Positions 23,678 through 32,839 of a DNA stretch of 54,136 bases are shown here, piece by piece (within the stretch, counting starts at the first letter, position 1; each line of letters opens with the position of its first letter). The notes beneath the pieces were generated by a model. It worked only from the letters and a program-made list of their open reading frames with translations, had not been told where the DNA came from and made no database searches. The position numbers and the translations under genes are program-made. Source of the DNA: Caenimonas sp. SL110. GTDB lineage: Bacteria; Pseudomonadota; Gammaproteobacteria; Burkholderiales; Burkholderiaceae_C. The stretch lies in assembly GCF_001044395.1 (NCBI RefSeq), contig NZ_JANU01000011.1:1-54136 (forward strand). Direction: 5' to 3'.

Positions 23678-24349
23678 ATGCAAGCCCAACGAAACGGCGT
23701 GTCGGCCCACAAGGCCCTGAACGCCTGGATAACAGCAGTCGTGTCGGTAGCAGGGATGGCAGTCGCGGCCCCAGGCATGGCCCAGACAGCAGCGCCTCAA
23801 GCCAAAGATGGCGCCCCCAGTGAAGCCGCGCGTCGAGCGGCTGAAAGTCCCTATCGGTTCATCCTGCAGAACGCAGCGATTCGCGAACGTCCCAAGCCTG
23901 CTGCTGCCGCTGCGCCCGCGGCGGTGGTTGAAAAGGAACCGGCCAGGCGTGCCGCTCCGGTTGAATCTGTTGCTGCGGCCCGGCAGCGCGTGGTCCCGAC
24001 GCCCGAACCCATTGCGGCGCAGCCCGAGCCGGTCGCACCGGTGCCTACGCCCGTTGCGGTCGCTGCACCGCAAGCGATCCCCGCCCCCGTGGCCGCCGTG
24101 CGCAAGGCGCTCATCCCGGTGCGGCAAGACCCACCCGAGCTGAGTGCGATGCTCATGCGCGAACGGCCATCAGGCATGGTGACTGTGGCGTTCGAAGTCA
24201 ATCCGGATGGCAATGTCTCGGGTGCACGGGTGACCAAAAGCTCGAACAGCAGCTTGAATCGTCCCTCGGTGAACGCGGTCGAAAAGTGGAAATTCCAGCC
24301 GATCGACGACACGCGCTCGCTGGAGATCGAGTTGAATTACAGCAACTGA
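23678..24349 (+). CDS. TonB-family C-terminal domain protein
   Basis: A protein of 223 residues. An N-terminal hydrophobic segment (AWITAVVSVAGMAVAAPGMA) acts as a signal peptide or anchor. A Pro/Ala-rich spacer from about residue 70 to 150 would span the periplasm, and the end (GMVTVAFEVNPDGNVSGARV, then AVEKWKFQPIDD) is a TonB C-terminal fold. TonB-like proteins transmit inner-membrane energy to outer-membrane receptors, but no exbB/exbD is adjacent. It stands alone between tilS and accA, both on the other strand, and is followed by REP-like repeats. Confidence 0.75.
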   Translation: MQAQRNGVSAHKALNAWITAVVSVAGMAVAAPGMAQTAAPQAKDGAPSEAARRAAESPYRFILQNAAIRERPKPAAAAAPAAVVEKEPARRAAPVESVAAARQRVVPTPEPIAAQPEPVAPVPTPVAVAAPQAIPAPVAAVRKALIPVRQDPPELSAMLMRERPSGMVTVAFEVNPDGNVSGARVTKSSNSSLNRPSVNAVEKWKFQPIDDTRSLEIELNYSN

Positions 24350-24390
24350 CCGCGCCTGGGCTGACGAGCGCAGCAGTCGCTTCGCGATGG

Positions 24391-24488
24391 ATGCCGGATC
24401 GAGTCCGGCATGACAACCAACCACCGGCTGTCATTGCGGACTCGTTCCGCAATCCAGGAGGTCATTGCGGACTTGATCCGCAATCCAG
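24391..24488. repeat. REP-like palindromic repeats
   Basis: Two 28-bp units at 24430-24457 and 24461-24488 differ at two positions; each has an inner palindrome around TTGCGGA and TCCGCAA. Just before them, 24391-24414 forms another palindrome (ATGCCGGA, TCCGGCAT). The same family appears at the right edge of the window. They fill the gap between the convergent TonB-like gene and accA and may act as bidirectional transcript stabilisers or terminators. Confidence 0.75.
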
Positions 24489-24517
24489 ACGGCATCCGAT
24501 CAGGCGCAGTCCGCTCG

Positions 24518-25495
24518 CTACCTGGCCTCGGCCTTGGTGTCCGTATAGCGCCCGTAGCTTTGCAGCCGCTCATAGCGGCGATCAACCAGTTCCTTGACCT
24601 TGAGGTCGCCAAGCTGCCGCCACGCATCGTTGAGCGCGCGCTTGAGAAATGCCGCCATCTGTTTGTGGTCACGGTGCGCGCCGCCCACCGGCTCATTCAC
24701 GATCTTGTCCACCAGACCCAAGGCCTTCAGGCGATGCGCCGTGATGCCCATCGCGTCGGCCGCATCCTGCGCCTTCTCCGATGTCTTCCAGAGAATCGAT
24801 GCGCAGCCCTCCGGGCTGATCACCGAATAGATCGAGTACTGCAGCATCAGCACCTGGTCAGCAACTGAAATCGCCAGCGCCCCGCCCGAGCCGCCCTCTC
24901 CGATCACCGTGGTGATGATGGGCACTTCGAGCTGCGCCATCTCGAAGATGTTGCGGCCGATCGCTTCGGATTGACCGCGCTCTTCTGCGTCAATGCCTGG
25001 ATACGCGCCAGGCGTATCGACGAACGTGAACACGGGTAGCTTGAACTTTTCGGCCGTCTTCATGAGGCGCAATGCCTTGCGATAACCCTCGGGGCGGCTC
25101 ATGCCGAAGTTGCGCAGCGCGCGCTCTTTCGTATCGCGGCCCTTCTGGTGGCCCAGCACCATGCAGGCGTTGCCGTTGAAACGGGCAAGACCACCCACGA
25201 TGGAAAGATCGTCGGCAAAGTGCCTGTCGCCATGCAGCTCCACGAAATCGGTGAAGATTTCGTTCACGTAATCCATGGTGTACGGACGCTCGGCGTGGCG
25301 CGCGATCTTGGTGATCTGCCACGGCGTCAGGTCGCTGTAGATATCCTTGGTGAGCTGCTGGCTCTTTTTGGAGAGCTGGTCGATCTCTTCGGAGATATCG
25401 ACCGCAGATTCGGTCTGCACGTAGCGCAGCTCATCGATCTTGGTTTCAAGCTCCGCGATGGGCTGCTCGAAATCGAGAAAAGTCTTCTTTGCCAA
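24518..25495 (-). CDS. accA: Acetyl-CoA carboxylase carboxyltransferase subunit alpha
   Basis: A protein of 325 residues. The N-terminal coiled coil ([18 protein letters not shown]) is followed by [33 protein letters not shown] and [11 protein letters not shown], then [10 protein letters not shown], all standard AccA motifs. With AccD it transfers carboxyl from biotin to acetyl-CoA, the committed step of fatty acid synthesis. The start codon is TTG at 25495 with AAGGAG at good spacing. It lies 39 bp downstream of a DNA glycosylase gene in what looks like one operon with cysS. Confidence 0.97.
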   Translation of the reverse strand: MAKKTFLDFEQPIAELETKIDELRYVQTESAVDISEEIDQLSKKSQQLTKDIYSDLTPWQITKIARHAERPYTMDYVNEIFTDFVELHGDRHFADDLSIVGGLARFNGNACMVLGHQKGRDTKERALRNFGMSRPEGYRKALRLMKTAEKFKLPVFTFVDTPGAYPGIDAEERGQSEAIGRNIFEMAQLEVPIITTVIGEGGSGGALAISVADQVLMLQYSIYSVISPEGCASILWKTSEKAQDAADAMGITAHRLKALGLVDKIVNEPVGGAHRDHKQMAAFLKRALNDAWRQLGDLKVKELVDRRYERLQSYGRYTDTKAEAR

Positions 25496-25534
25496 GGTGA
25501 ACTCCTTGCCTGTTATGTCGGCTGCAACGTCGCT

Positions 25535-26182
25535 CTAGTACTCGACCGGCAGCGGGTCCAGCGATCGCCAAATATACCAAGTTGCAACACTGCAAAATGG
25601 CGCCCAGGCGGCCGCCACTTCGCGCGCATCGCTGCGGCTGACGGGATCGCCCGAAAAATAGTTGCGGCTGATGCCGTTGATAAGCCCGATGTCATCGAGC
25701 GGCAAGACGTTCGGCCGCATGAGGTGAAAGATGAGAAACATCTCCGCCGTCCAGCGGCCAATGCCCCGGATGCCCACCAGCTCGGCGATGATTTCTTCGT
25801 CTTCCATCGAGGTCCAGGCATCCGCATGGATCGCGCCCGAATCGAAGTGAAGCGCCAGGTCCACCAGGTATTCGATCTTGCGCGCGGACAGGCCCGCAGC
25901 CTGCATGTCATCGACCTTGAGCTTGAGCACATTGCCCGCCACCATGCGGCGCGGCAATTTGGCAAAGCGGTCCCACACGGTCTGCGCGGCCTTCACCGAA
26001 ATCTGCTGGCCCACGATGCTGCGCGCGAGCGTGGTGAATGCATCGCCTCGCGATTGCAGGCACGCATCGCCGAACTGCGGAATCAGCCGCTTCATCACGC
26101 GATCTTTTTTGGAGAGGTGCTTGCACGCCTCTTCCCAGTAGTCGGGTGTGGCCAGGACGGATGGCACCGGCGCGGGACTCAA
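25535..26182 (-). CDS. DNA-3-methyladenine glycosylase II-like (HhH-GPD) protein
   Basis: A protein of 215 residues. The helix-hairpin-helix is [16 protein letters not shown], and the catalytic Asp lies in [23 protein letters not shown] is the expected upstream motif of AlkA-type glycosylases, which remove alkylated purines. It lacks the N-terminal domain of E. coli AlkA, as is usual for the shorter Mag-like form. The start TTG shares TTGA with the cysS stop, so it is translationally coupled to cysS. Confidence 0.9.
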   Translation of the reverse strand: MSPAPVPSVLATPDYWEEACKHLSKKDRVMKRLIPQFGDACLQSRGDAFTTLARSIVGQQISVKAAQTVWDRFAKLPRRMVAGNVLKLKVDDMQAAGLSARKIEYLVDLALHFDSGAIHADAWTSMEDEEIIAELVGIRGIGRWTAEMFLIFHLMRPNVLPLDDIGLINGISRNYFSGDPVSRSDAREVAAAWAPFCSVATWYIWRSLDPLPVEY

Positions 26183-27552
26183 GCAGCCTCCCAGGTGGTG
26201 CCGGTGGGGGAATCCTTGAGCACCACGCCGCGCGTCAGCAGGTCATCGCGAATGCGATCGGCCTCGACGAAATTCCGGGCCTTCTTGGCCGCAGCGCGCT
26301 GCTCGATGAGCGCGTGAATCTCGGCTTCGCCCAGCGTTGCGCCCGATTGCAAAAATTCCTTCGGATCGCCTTGCAAAAGACCGAGCGTGCCGGCCAGCGC
26401 CTTGAGCAACCCGGCTGTCTGCGCCGACTTGCTGCGATTGACTTCGGCGGCCAACTCGAACAGAACGGCCACGGCATCGGGCGTGCCGAAATCGTTGTCC
26501 ATCGCGGCCTTGAACTTGGCAGCGTGCGCGTCGCTCCAGTCGATCTGGACTTGCGCCGGCTTGACCAGGTCGAGCGCGGTGTACAGCCGCCGCAGCGATG
26601 AGCGCGCGTCTTCCAGGTGCACATCGCTGTAGTTGAACTGGCTGCGGTAGTGCGTGCGCGCCAGAAAAAATCGCAGCGTCTGCGCATCGAAACGTTCGAG
26701 CACTTCGCGGATCGTGAAGAAGTTGCCCAGCGACTTCGACATCTTCTCGTTGTCGATATTCAGGAAGCCGTTGTGCAGCCAGAAGCGCGCGAGCGGCACG
26801 CCGTTGGCCCCCTCGCTCTGGGCGATTTCATTCTCGTGATGGGGAAACTGCAAGTCGGCGCCGCCACCATGGATGTCGAATGTCTTGCCGAGCAATTCCT
26901 CGCACATTGCCGAGCACTCGATGTGCCAGCCGGGTCGGCCCTTGCCGTATTCGCTGTCCCACTTCGCATCGTCCGGCTCGGTGGCCTTGGCCGATTTCCA
27001 CAGCACGAAGTCAAGCGGGTCTTCCTTGCCTTCCAGCACGGCCACCCGTTCGCCCGCGTGCAGCTCGTCAAGCGACTTGCCCGACAGCTTGCCGTATCCG
27101 GGGAAGCGCCTGACCGCGTAGTTCACGTCGCCGCCTTCAGCGCGGTACGCGAGGCCCTTGCCCTCCAGGCGTTTGACGATGTCCAGCATCTGCGGCACGT
27201 AGTCGGTGGCACGCGGATCGTGCGTGGGACGCTCGATGCCCAGCTTGTCGAAATCGACGTACATCTCGGCGATCATGCGATCGGTGAGGCCCCGCACGGT
27301 CTCGCCGTTTTCGACCGCACGGCGAATGATCTTGTCTTCGATGTCGGTGATGTTGCGAACGAAGGTCACGCGATAGCCGCTCGCCTTCAGCCAGCGAAAG
27401 ATGATGTCGAAGGCAATGTTGGAGCGCGCGTGACCCACGTGGCACAGGTCGTAGACGGTGATGCCGCACAGATACATCCGCACGTGTCCCGGCTCCAGCG
27501 GAGAAAAGTCTTCCAGTGCACGCGACAGCGTGTTGTGGATACGAAGGCTCAT
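26179..27552 (-). CDS. cysS: Cysteinyl-tRNA synthetase
   Basis: A protein of 457 residues. The HIGH-type motif is [13 protein letters not shown] and the KMSKS motif is [12 protein letters not shown]. The zinc-binding residues are in YLCGITVYD and [10 protein letters not shown], with [15 protein letters not shown] between. It charges tRNA-Cys. It is the first gene of a minus-strand run (cysS, glycosylase, accA). A 213-bp gap separates it from the divergent TPR gene and should hold both promoters; a TACAAT box at 27663-27668 is visible, but no clear partner box. Confidence 0.97.
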   Translation of the reverse strand: MSLRIHNTLSRALEDFSPLEPGHVRMYLCGITVYDLCHVGHARSNIAFDIIFRWLKASGYRVTFVRNITDIEDKIIRRAVENGETVRGLTDRMIAEMYVDFDKLGIERPTHDPRATDYVPQMLDIVKRLEGKGLAYRAEGGDVNYAVRRFPGYGKLSGKSLDELHAGERVAVLEGKEDPLDFVLWKSAKATEPDDAKWDSEYGKGRPGWHIECSAMCEELLGKTFDIHGGGADLQFPHHENEIAQSEGANGVPLARFWLHNGFLNIDNEKMSKSLGNFFTIREVLERFDAQTLRFFLARTHYRSQFNYSDVHLEDARSSLRRLYTALDLVKPAQVQIDWSDAHAAKFKAAMDNDFGTPDAVAVLFELAAEVNRSKSAQTAGLLKALAGTLGLLQGDPKEFLQSGATLGEAEIHALIEQRAAAKKARNFVEADRIRDDLLTRGVVLKDSPTGTTWEAA

Positions 27553-27765
27553 GGAACTTGTTTTTTTGCGCCGCCGGCCGCGGGATGTTGCGGCGTAGCG
27601 CGGGTGACTGATTCTGTACGTTTTTACTGCTGGTGCGCAACATCAACTGTTGAGGCGCCAGCTACAATGCAGCGCAGTATATAGCCCTGCGTTTGGGGGC
27701 GAGTCATTGAGCAACTCAGTGAGCTGATCGCTAAACATTAGCTCTAATAAAAGGCCTCGAATTAC

Positions 27766-28788
27766 ATGATGCATGCCGGCACCACCATTCCTCATCTGGC
27801 ACGTAAGGTCGCGCTCGCAGCCGCGCTCTGCCTGCCATTTGCGGCGCTGGCCGACGATTACGCAGAAGTTTCCAAGCTGATGCGTGCCGGCAAGCCCGCA
27901 GAAGCGATTGCCAAGGCGGACCAGTACCTTGCGGCCAAGCCCAAGGACCCGCAAATGCGCTTCATCAAGGGCGTGGCCCAGGCCGAGTCGGGCCGCACGG
28001 CTGACGCCCTCACCACGTTCACGCGCATCACCGAAGAATTTCCGGAACTCCCCGAGCCGTACAACAACCTGGCCGTGCTGTACGCCGGACAGGGCCAGTT
28101 CGACAAGGCCCGTGCCACGCTGGAGGCAGCGATCCGCACCAACCCCAGCTACTCGACGGCGCACGAAAACCTGGGCGACGTGTACGCCAAGCTCGCCAGC
28201 CAGGCCTACAGCAAGGCGCTCCAGCTCGACTCGACCAACACGGGACTTCAGCCCAAGCTCGCGCTCATCCGCGAGCTCTTCACGCCCGGCAAGGGGCGCC
28301 CCCTGGCTGCGGCGCCTGCGCCAACCCCGGTTTCAGCGCCTGCACCCGCGGTGGTTGCCAAGGCACCGGTTGCGGCGCCGGCGCCTGCGGCCGCACCGTC
28401 CACCGCACCCTCGCCCGCACCTGCATCCCCGCCCGCCGCAAGCTCAGCCGGCTCGCACGACGTCGAAGCCGCCGTGCAGGCATGGGCCGCCGCCTGGTCC
28501 AGCAAGGACATGAACGGCTACCTCGGCGCCTACGGCAAGGAGTTCGATCCACCCGGAAAGCTGTCGCGCAAGGCCTGGGAAGAAGAGCGTCGCTCTCGCA
28601 TCGTCGGCAAGAACCGGATCACAGTGAAGCTCAACGATGTCACGGTATCGGTCAAGGGCACGACGGCTGTGGCCAGATTCAAGCAAACCTATAGCGCAGA
28701 CTCATTGAACGTTTCGAGCCGCAAGACGCTCGAACTCGTCAAGGCCGGCGATCGCTGGGTGATCGTCAGGGAAAGCACAGGCGCCTGA
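27766..28788 (+). CDS. Secreted TPR protein with C-terminal NTF2-like domain
   Basis: A protein of 340 residues. A signal peptide (VALAAALCLPFAALA) is followed by TPR repeats between about residues 35 and 150 (AEAIAKADQYLAAKPKDPQ, YNNLAVLYAGQGQFDKA, AHENLGDVYAKLA). A Pro/Ala-rich linker leads to a C-terminal domain (VQAWAAAWSSKDMNGYLGAY, then VARFKQTYSA) that resembles SnoaL/NTF2-like folds. The next gene, an L,D-transpeptidase, has a similar C-terminal domain. The protein is probably a periplasmic scaffold for cell-wall enzymes. Confidence 0.75.
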   Translation: MMHAGTTIPHLARKVALAAALCLPFAALADDYAEVSKLMRAGKPAEAIAKADQYLAAKPKDPQMRFIKGVAQAESGRTADALTTFTRITEEFPELPEPYNNLAVLYAGQGQFDKARATLEAAIRTNPSYSTAHENLGDVYAKLASQAYSKALQLDSTNTGLQPKLALIRELFTPGKGRPLAAAPAPTPVSAPAPAVVAKAPVAAPAPAAAPSTAPSPAPASPPAASSAGSHDVEAAVQAWAAAWSSKDMNGYLGAYGKEFDPPGKLSRKAWEEERRSRIVGKNRITVKLNDVTVSVKGTTAVARFKQTYSADSLNVSSRKTLELVKAGDRWVIVRESTGA

Positions 28789-28855
28789 GTGCGCGCTGTG
28801 CGCAACAGGCGGACAGCTGTCGGGTTGTGAATCTATTTCGGACCTTGTCTACCGC

Positions 28856-30103
28856 ATGAAACCGGCGTTGCTCGCGCTTTGCTGCGTCACTTCGATGGCG
28901 CTTCTTGCCACGCTTCCGGCGCAGGCTGCGCACGGCCGCAAGCACGCTTCCAAGGAGCCAGCCAAAAAGCCGGTCCTTCGCGATGGTGATGCAGAAGTGC
29001 GGTTGATCGAGGTTTATCGCCTGCTGGGCCAGGCCAAGTCGCGCGATGCGCTGGCCAGGGCCGAATCGCTGGTCAAGGACCATCCGAATTTCCAGCTGGC
29101 GCAACTGGTCTACGGCGACCTGCTCGCGGCCCAGGCTCGCCCGGTGCGCATGTTGGGCGACGTGGCCGAGTCCGGCCTCAAGTTCAACGGGCAGCTTGCC
29201 GAACTGCGTGAAGAGTCGCAGCTTCGCCTGCGCGCGCTGCGCGAGCGCCCACCGCCCGACTCGGTGCCCGCGCAGTTCCTGCAGCTTTCGCCGCAAAACC
29301 GCCACGCGATTGCCATCGACACGTCGCGCGCGCGGCTCTACCTGTTCGAGAACACGTCCACAGGCCTCAAGCTGCTGGCCGACTACTACATCTCGGTGGG
29401 CAAGTCGGGTGTGGACAAGTCGCTTGAAGGCGACCTTCGCACCCCGCTGGGCGTTTACTTCGTCACCAGCAACCTCGACCCGAAGTCGTTGAAAGACTTC
29501 TACGGTGCTGGTGCGCTGCCCATCAATTACCCCAATGCATACGACGCGCGTCGCGGCAAGACAGGCAGCGGCATCTGGTTGCACGGCTCACCGCCCAGCC
29601 AGTTTGCGCGCGCACCCAAGGCCACCGATGGCTGCGTCGTGCTGGCCAACCCCGACTTGCAGCGCGTCATCCGCACGGTAGCTGTCCGCACGACCCCGGT
29701 GGTCATTGCATCCAGCCTGAACTGGGTTGCGCAGCACCAGCTACAACCCGAAAGCCAGAAGTTCGCTGGCGTGCTGCAGTCGTGGCGCGCGGCAAAAGCT
29801 TCGGGCGACCCCGCGCGCCTGCTGGGCTTTTATGCCGCCGATTTCAACGGCAACGGAAAATCGCTGGCCGAATGGGCGCCAACGCTCAAGCAGGAGGCCG
29901 ATCGTTCGCGCGGGCGGAACATACAGATGAAAGACCTGTCATACCTTCACTGGAGCAGCGACCGGTCCGAGACAATGGTGGTCACCTTCGGCGAAGTGAC
30001 TGACGGAGACCGCACCGGCCCGGTCAAGCGCCAGTACTGGCTGCGACAGGGCACGGGCTCAGGCTCTCAATGGAAGATATTTTTCGAAGGAGTAATCGGT
30101 TGA
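28856..30103 (+). CDS. L,D-transpeptidase (YkuD domain) with C-terminal NTF2-like domain
   Basis: A protein of 415 residues. Signal peptide, then a helical region near 40-125, then the YkuD domain: HAIAIDTSRARLYLFE, ISVGKSG, TPLGVYFVT, and the catalytic block IWLHGSPP followed by TDGCVVL with the active-site Cys. The consensus is usually SxGC; here Asp lies before Gly. Such enzymes form 3-3 crosslinks in peptidoglycan or attach proteins to it. The C-terminal 110 residues (LQSWRAAKASGDPARLLGFY) resemble the end of the preceding TPR protein, an NTF2-like module. The stop overlaps the ppiA start as TTGA. Confidence 0.88.
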   Translation: MKPALLALCCVTSMALLATLPAQAAHGRKHASKEPAKKPVLRDGDAEVRLIEVYRLLGQAKSRDALARAESLVKDHPNFQLAQLVYGDLLAAQARPVRMLGDVAESGLKFNGQLAELREESQLRLRALRERPPPDSVPAQFLQLSPQNRHAIAIDTSRARLYLFENTSTGLKLLADYYISVGKSGVDKSLEGDLRTPLGVYFVTSNLDPKSLKDFYGAGALPINYPNAYDARRGKTGSGIWLHGSPPSQFARAPKATDGCVVLANPDLQRVIRTVAVRTTPVVIASSLNWVAQHQLQPESQKFAGVLQSWRAAKASGDPARLLGFYAADFNGNGKSLAEWAPTLKQEADRSRGRNIQMKDLSYLHWSSDRSETMVVTFGEVTDGDRTGPVKRQYWLRQGTGSGSQWKIFFEGVIG

Positions 30104-30765
30104 AAATCGCAAACGCATTGCTGGCCCTGGGCCTTGCAGCAACCATGGGCGCCGCAGCAGCGGCCGACGCGCCCCGGGTGAAGTTCTCCACCACGGCAGG
30201 CGACATCGTCGTCGAGGTCTATCCTGACAAGGCACCCAAGACCGTCGACAACTTTCTCAAGTACGTCAACGCCAAACACTACGACGGCACCATCTTCCAC
30301 CGCGTGATCGACAACTTCATGATCCAGGGCGGCGGCTACGACGGGAAGTACAACGAGAAGGTCACACGCCCGCCCGTTCAGCACGAAGGCCGCGAAGCCC
30401 TGGCCAAGGGTGGCCCCAAGAATGTCGTCGGCACCCTTGCGATGGCACGCACCAATGACCCGAATTCGGCCACCTCGCAGTTCTTCATCAACGTCAAGGA
30501 CAACCCCAGCCTCGACCCGGCACTGATCCCGGCCGGCGACCCGGTCGCGAAGTTTGAATATCGCGGTCGCGTGTATGAGAACGTGCCCCGCGCCGAACTC
30601 ATGAATGCGGCGCAGCTCTACGGCTACACCGTCTTCGGCAAGGTCGTGAGCGGAATGGACGTGGTCGAGAAGATCAAGATCACCCCCACCGGCAACGGCG
30701 GCCCATTCCAGTCCGATGTTCCAAAGACACCCATCGTCATCACCTCGGCAACCGTCCTCAAATAA
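30100..30765 (+). CDS. ppiA: Periplasmic peptidyl-prolyl cis-trans isomerase (cyclophilin)
   Basis: A protein of 221 residues starting at TTG 30100, chosen because AAGGAG precedes it and the product then opens with a clean signal peptide (IANALLALGLAATMGAAAAA). The cyclophilin fold follows: VDNFLKYVNAKHYDGTIFHR, IQGGGY, and ATSQFFINVKDN. It accelerates proline isomerisation during periplasmic folding. The start overlaps the transpeptidase stop, so the two are coupled. A cytoplasmic paralogue follows 18 bp later. Confidence 0.92.
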   Translation: MKIANALLALGLAATMGAAAAADAPRVKFSTTAGDIVVEVYPDKAPKTVDNFLKYVNAKHYDGTIFHRVIDNFMIQGGGYDGKYNEKVTRPPVQHEGREALAKGGPKNVVGTLAMARTNDPNSATSQFFINVKDNPSLDPALIPAGDPVAKFEYRGRVYENVPRAELMNAAQLYGYTVFGKVVSGMDVVEKIKITPTGNGGPFQSDVPKTPIVITSATVLK

Positions 30766-30783
30766 AAACCAAGGCACGCACCC

Positions 30784-31290
30784 ATGAGCAATCCCAAAAT
30801 TGAACTCCACATCGCAGGCGAAGGCGTCATCACGCTCGAACTCGACGAAGCCAAGGCGCCCAAGACGGTCGCCAACTTCCTCTCGTATGTCGCCAAGGGC
30901 CACTACGACAACACCATTTTTCACCGTGTCATTCCCGGCTTCATGGTTCAGGGCGGCGGATTCGAACCCGGCATGAAGCAAAAGCCAACCGATGAGCCCG
31001 TCGAGAACGAAGCCAACAACGGCCTGAAGAACGACAAGTACACGGTCGCAATGGCCCGTACCCAGGCGCCCCACTCGGCCAGCGCGCAGTTCTTCATCAA
31101 CGTGGCGAACAACGGCTTCCTCAATCACACCGCACCCAGCATGCAAGGCTGGGGCTACGCGGTGTTCGGCAAGGTCGTTGGCGGAACCGAAATCGTGGAC
31201 AAGATTACCGGCGTGAAGACCGGTAACAAGGGCGGCCATGGCGATGTGCCGGCCACCGACGTCATCATCGAAAAAGCGGTCGCTGTCTGA
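30784..31290 (+). CDS. ppiB: Cytoplasmic peptidyl-prolyl cis-trans isomerase (cyclophilin)
   Basis: A protein of 168 residues without signal peptide. It has the cyclophilin motifs [33 protein letters not shown] and [12 protein letters not shown]. It is the cytoplasmic counterpart of the preceding PpiA-like protein and presumably arose from the same ancestor. ATG 30784 follows the ppiA stop by 18 bases. Its stop (31288-31290) overlaps or abuts the proposed start region of lpxH. Confidence 0.95.
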   Translation: MSNPKIELHIAGEGVITLELDEAKAPKTVANFLSYVAKGHYDNTIFHRVIPGFMVQGGGFEPGMKQKPTDEPVENEANNGLKNDKYTVAMARTQAPHSASAQFFINVANNGFLNHTAPSMQGWGYAVFGKVVGGTEIVDKITGVKTGNKGGHGDVPATDVIIEKAVAV

Positions 31291-31292
31291 GC

Positions 31293-32060
31293 CTGTCCCC
31301 AGCGCCGCACGTCGCGGAGCTTGTAGCTCCCGCGTCGTGGCGCACGGTTGACTTCATATCCGACCTGCACCTGCACGCGTCGGATCCCGCGACTTTCCAG
31401 GCATGGTCGCGCTTCATGGGGCAGACGCTGGCAGATGCGGTGTTCATCCTCGGTGACCTCTTCGAAGTCTGGGTCGGCGATGACGCCGCGCAGCAGCCGG
31501 GCTTTCTTGCAGACTGCGCGCAAGTGCTGCGTGCCACATCAACGCGCACTGCATTGTTTTTCATGCACGGCAATCGTGACTTTCTGGTGGGGCAAGCGTT
31601 TTTGAAGGAGCACGGAGTCGCCCTGCTCGCGGATCCGACGGTCCTTGGTTTCGCAGGCCACCGTTGGCTGCTGACGCACGGCGATGCGCTCTGCCTGGGC
31701 GATGTCGACTACCTCCGGTTTCGCGAGCAGGTGCGTTCGGTCCAATGGCAGCAGGCCTTCCTTGCGAAGCCATTGGCCGAACGTGAGGCCATCGGCCGCG
31801 CCCTTCGAGAGCAAAGCGAAGCGCGCAAGCGCACCGGCGAGGCCTATGCCGATGTTGATTCGCACGCGGCGACCCAGTGGCTTTCAGCCGGCAATGCGAC
31901 AGCGATGATTCACGGCCACACGCATCGCCCTGCCGACCATGTATTGCCCGATGGCCGCCCGCGCATTGTGCTCAGCGATTGGGACGCCGGGTCGGCTCCT
32001 GCCCGAATGGAAGTGCTGCGCCTGACCGCCGCCGGCGCGCAGCGCTTGCGCCTGTCCTGA
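31293..32060 (+). CDS. lpxH: UDP-2,3-diacylglucosamine diphosphatase, apparent CTG start
   Basis: LpxH removes UMP from UDP-diacylglucosamine to make lipid X in lipid A synthesis. The metallophosphoesterase motifs are FISDLHLHA, FILGDLFEVWVGDD, FMHGNRD, LTHGDALC and HGHTHRP. The first motif is encoded from 31353, but the first ATG in frame is at 31416, which would delete it, and no ATG, GTG or TTG occurs in frame for at least 80 bases upstream of 31353. CTG codons at 31287 and 31293, beside the ppiB stop, are the only plausible starts; 31293 gives MSPAPHVAELVAPASWRTVD, close to what I recall of related proteins. About 255 residues. The mtfA start overlaps its stop. Confidence 0.85.
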   Translation: MSPAPHVAELVAPASWRTVDFISDLHLHASDPATFQAWSRFMGQTLADAVFILGDLFEVWVGDDAAQQPGFLADCAQVLRATSTRTALFFMHGNRDFLVGQAFLKEHGVALLADPTVLGFAGHRWLLTHGDALCLGDVDYLRFREQVRSVQWQQAFLAKPLAEREAIGRALREQSEARKRTGEAYADVDSHAATQWLSAGNATAMIHGHTHRPADHVLPDGRPRIVLSDWDAGSAPARMEVLRLTAAGAQRLRLS

Positions 32061-32830
32061 TGTTCGGCTGGTTACGCAGTCTCGGCGCCAGGCGCGCCAT
32101 TCCGGACGCGCTGTGGACGGACGTGCTTGTTCGCTATCCCTTTCTTTCTGACCGACCCCTCGACGAGCAGATCCGGCTGCGCGAGCTCACCTCGCGTTTC
32201 CTGGATGACAAGGAATTTCACGGCGCAAATGGCTTGGTCATCACAGACGCTATTGCTGTGTCGATCGCCGCGCAGGCGGTGCTTCCCGTGCTTTACCTGG
32301 GACTGGGCTGGTATGACGACTTCGTGGGCATCGTGGTACATCCTGATGAAGTGCTCGCGCATCGCACGGTCACCGGCGAGGACGGCGTGGTCCACAACTA
32401 CGGCGAAGTGCTGACGGGCGAAGCAATGGACGGCGGGCCGGTCATGCTCAGCTGGCACGACGTCGCCAGCGCCGGCGAATCCGCTTCGCAGGGGTACAAC
32501 GTGGTGATCCACGAGTTCATCCACAAGATCGACATGCGCGACGGCGCGCCCGACGGTTGCCCACCCCTGGCATCGCGAACCTCGCGCAAGGCATGGCTGG
32601 GTGTGATGCAGGCCGAATACGACGCCTTCCGCGAGAAGGTGATCGTGGCCGAGCGCTTTGGCGGCGACACGCCCTGGCTCGACCCTTACGGGGCCGAGTC
32701 CATCGACGAATTTTTTGCCGTCGCCTGCGAGGCGTATTTTGTGAACCGGCCCCGATTCGAAGCCGAGTTCCCTGCGCTCGCACCGCTGCTGGACAGCTTT
32801 TTCAAGGGCGCCGGGAGCACCCCTGAATAG
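32060..32830 (+). CDS. mtfA: MtfA peptidase (zinc-dependent, M90 family)
   Basis: A protein of 256 residues. The zinc-binding HEFIH motif occurs in NVVIHEFIHKIDMRDG, and SIDEFFAVACEAYF supplies the downstream Glu, as in MtfA. In E. coli MtfA binds the repressor Mlc and has aminopeptidase activity, linking it to glucose uptake control. ATG 32060 shares its A with the lpxH stop (TGATG). It is the last gene of the plus-strand run and is convergent with the DUF349 gene, ten bases apart. Confidence 0.92.
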   Translation: MFGWLRSLGARRAIPDALWTDVLVRYPFLSDRPLDEQIRLRELTSRFLDDKEFHGANGLVITDAIAVSIAAQAVLPVLYLGLGWYDDFVGIVVHPDEVLAHRTVTGEDGVVHNYGEVLTGEAMDGGPVMLSWHDVASAGESASQGYNVVIHEFIHKIDMRDGAPDGCPPLASRTSRKAWLGVMQAEYDAFREKVIVAERFGGDTPWLDPYGAESIDEFFAVACEAYFVNRPRFEAEFPALAPLLDSFFKGAGSTPE

Positions 32831-32839
32831 CGCCCTGGT

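Noticed and set aside
30067..31239. A 390-codon minus-strand frame opposite ppiA and ppiB
   Set aside because: Shadow of the two cyclophilins.
31416..32060. ATG 31416 as the start of lpxH
   Set aside because: It would remove FISDLHL and leave the enzyme without part of its metal site.
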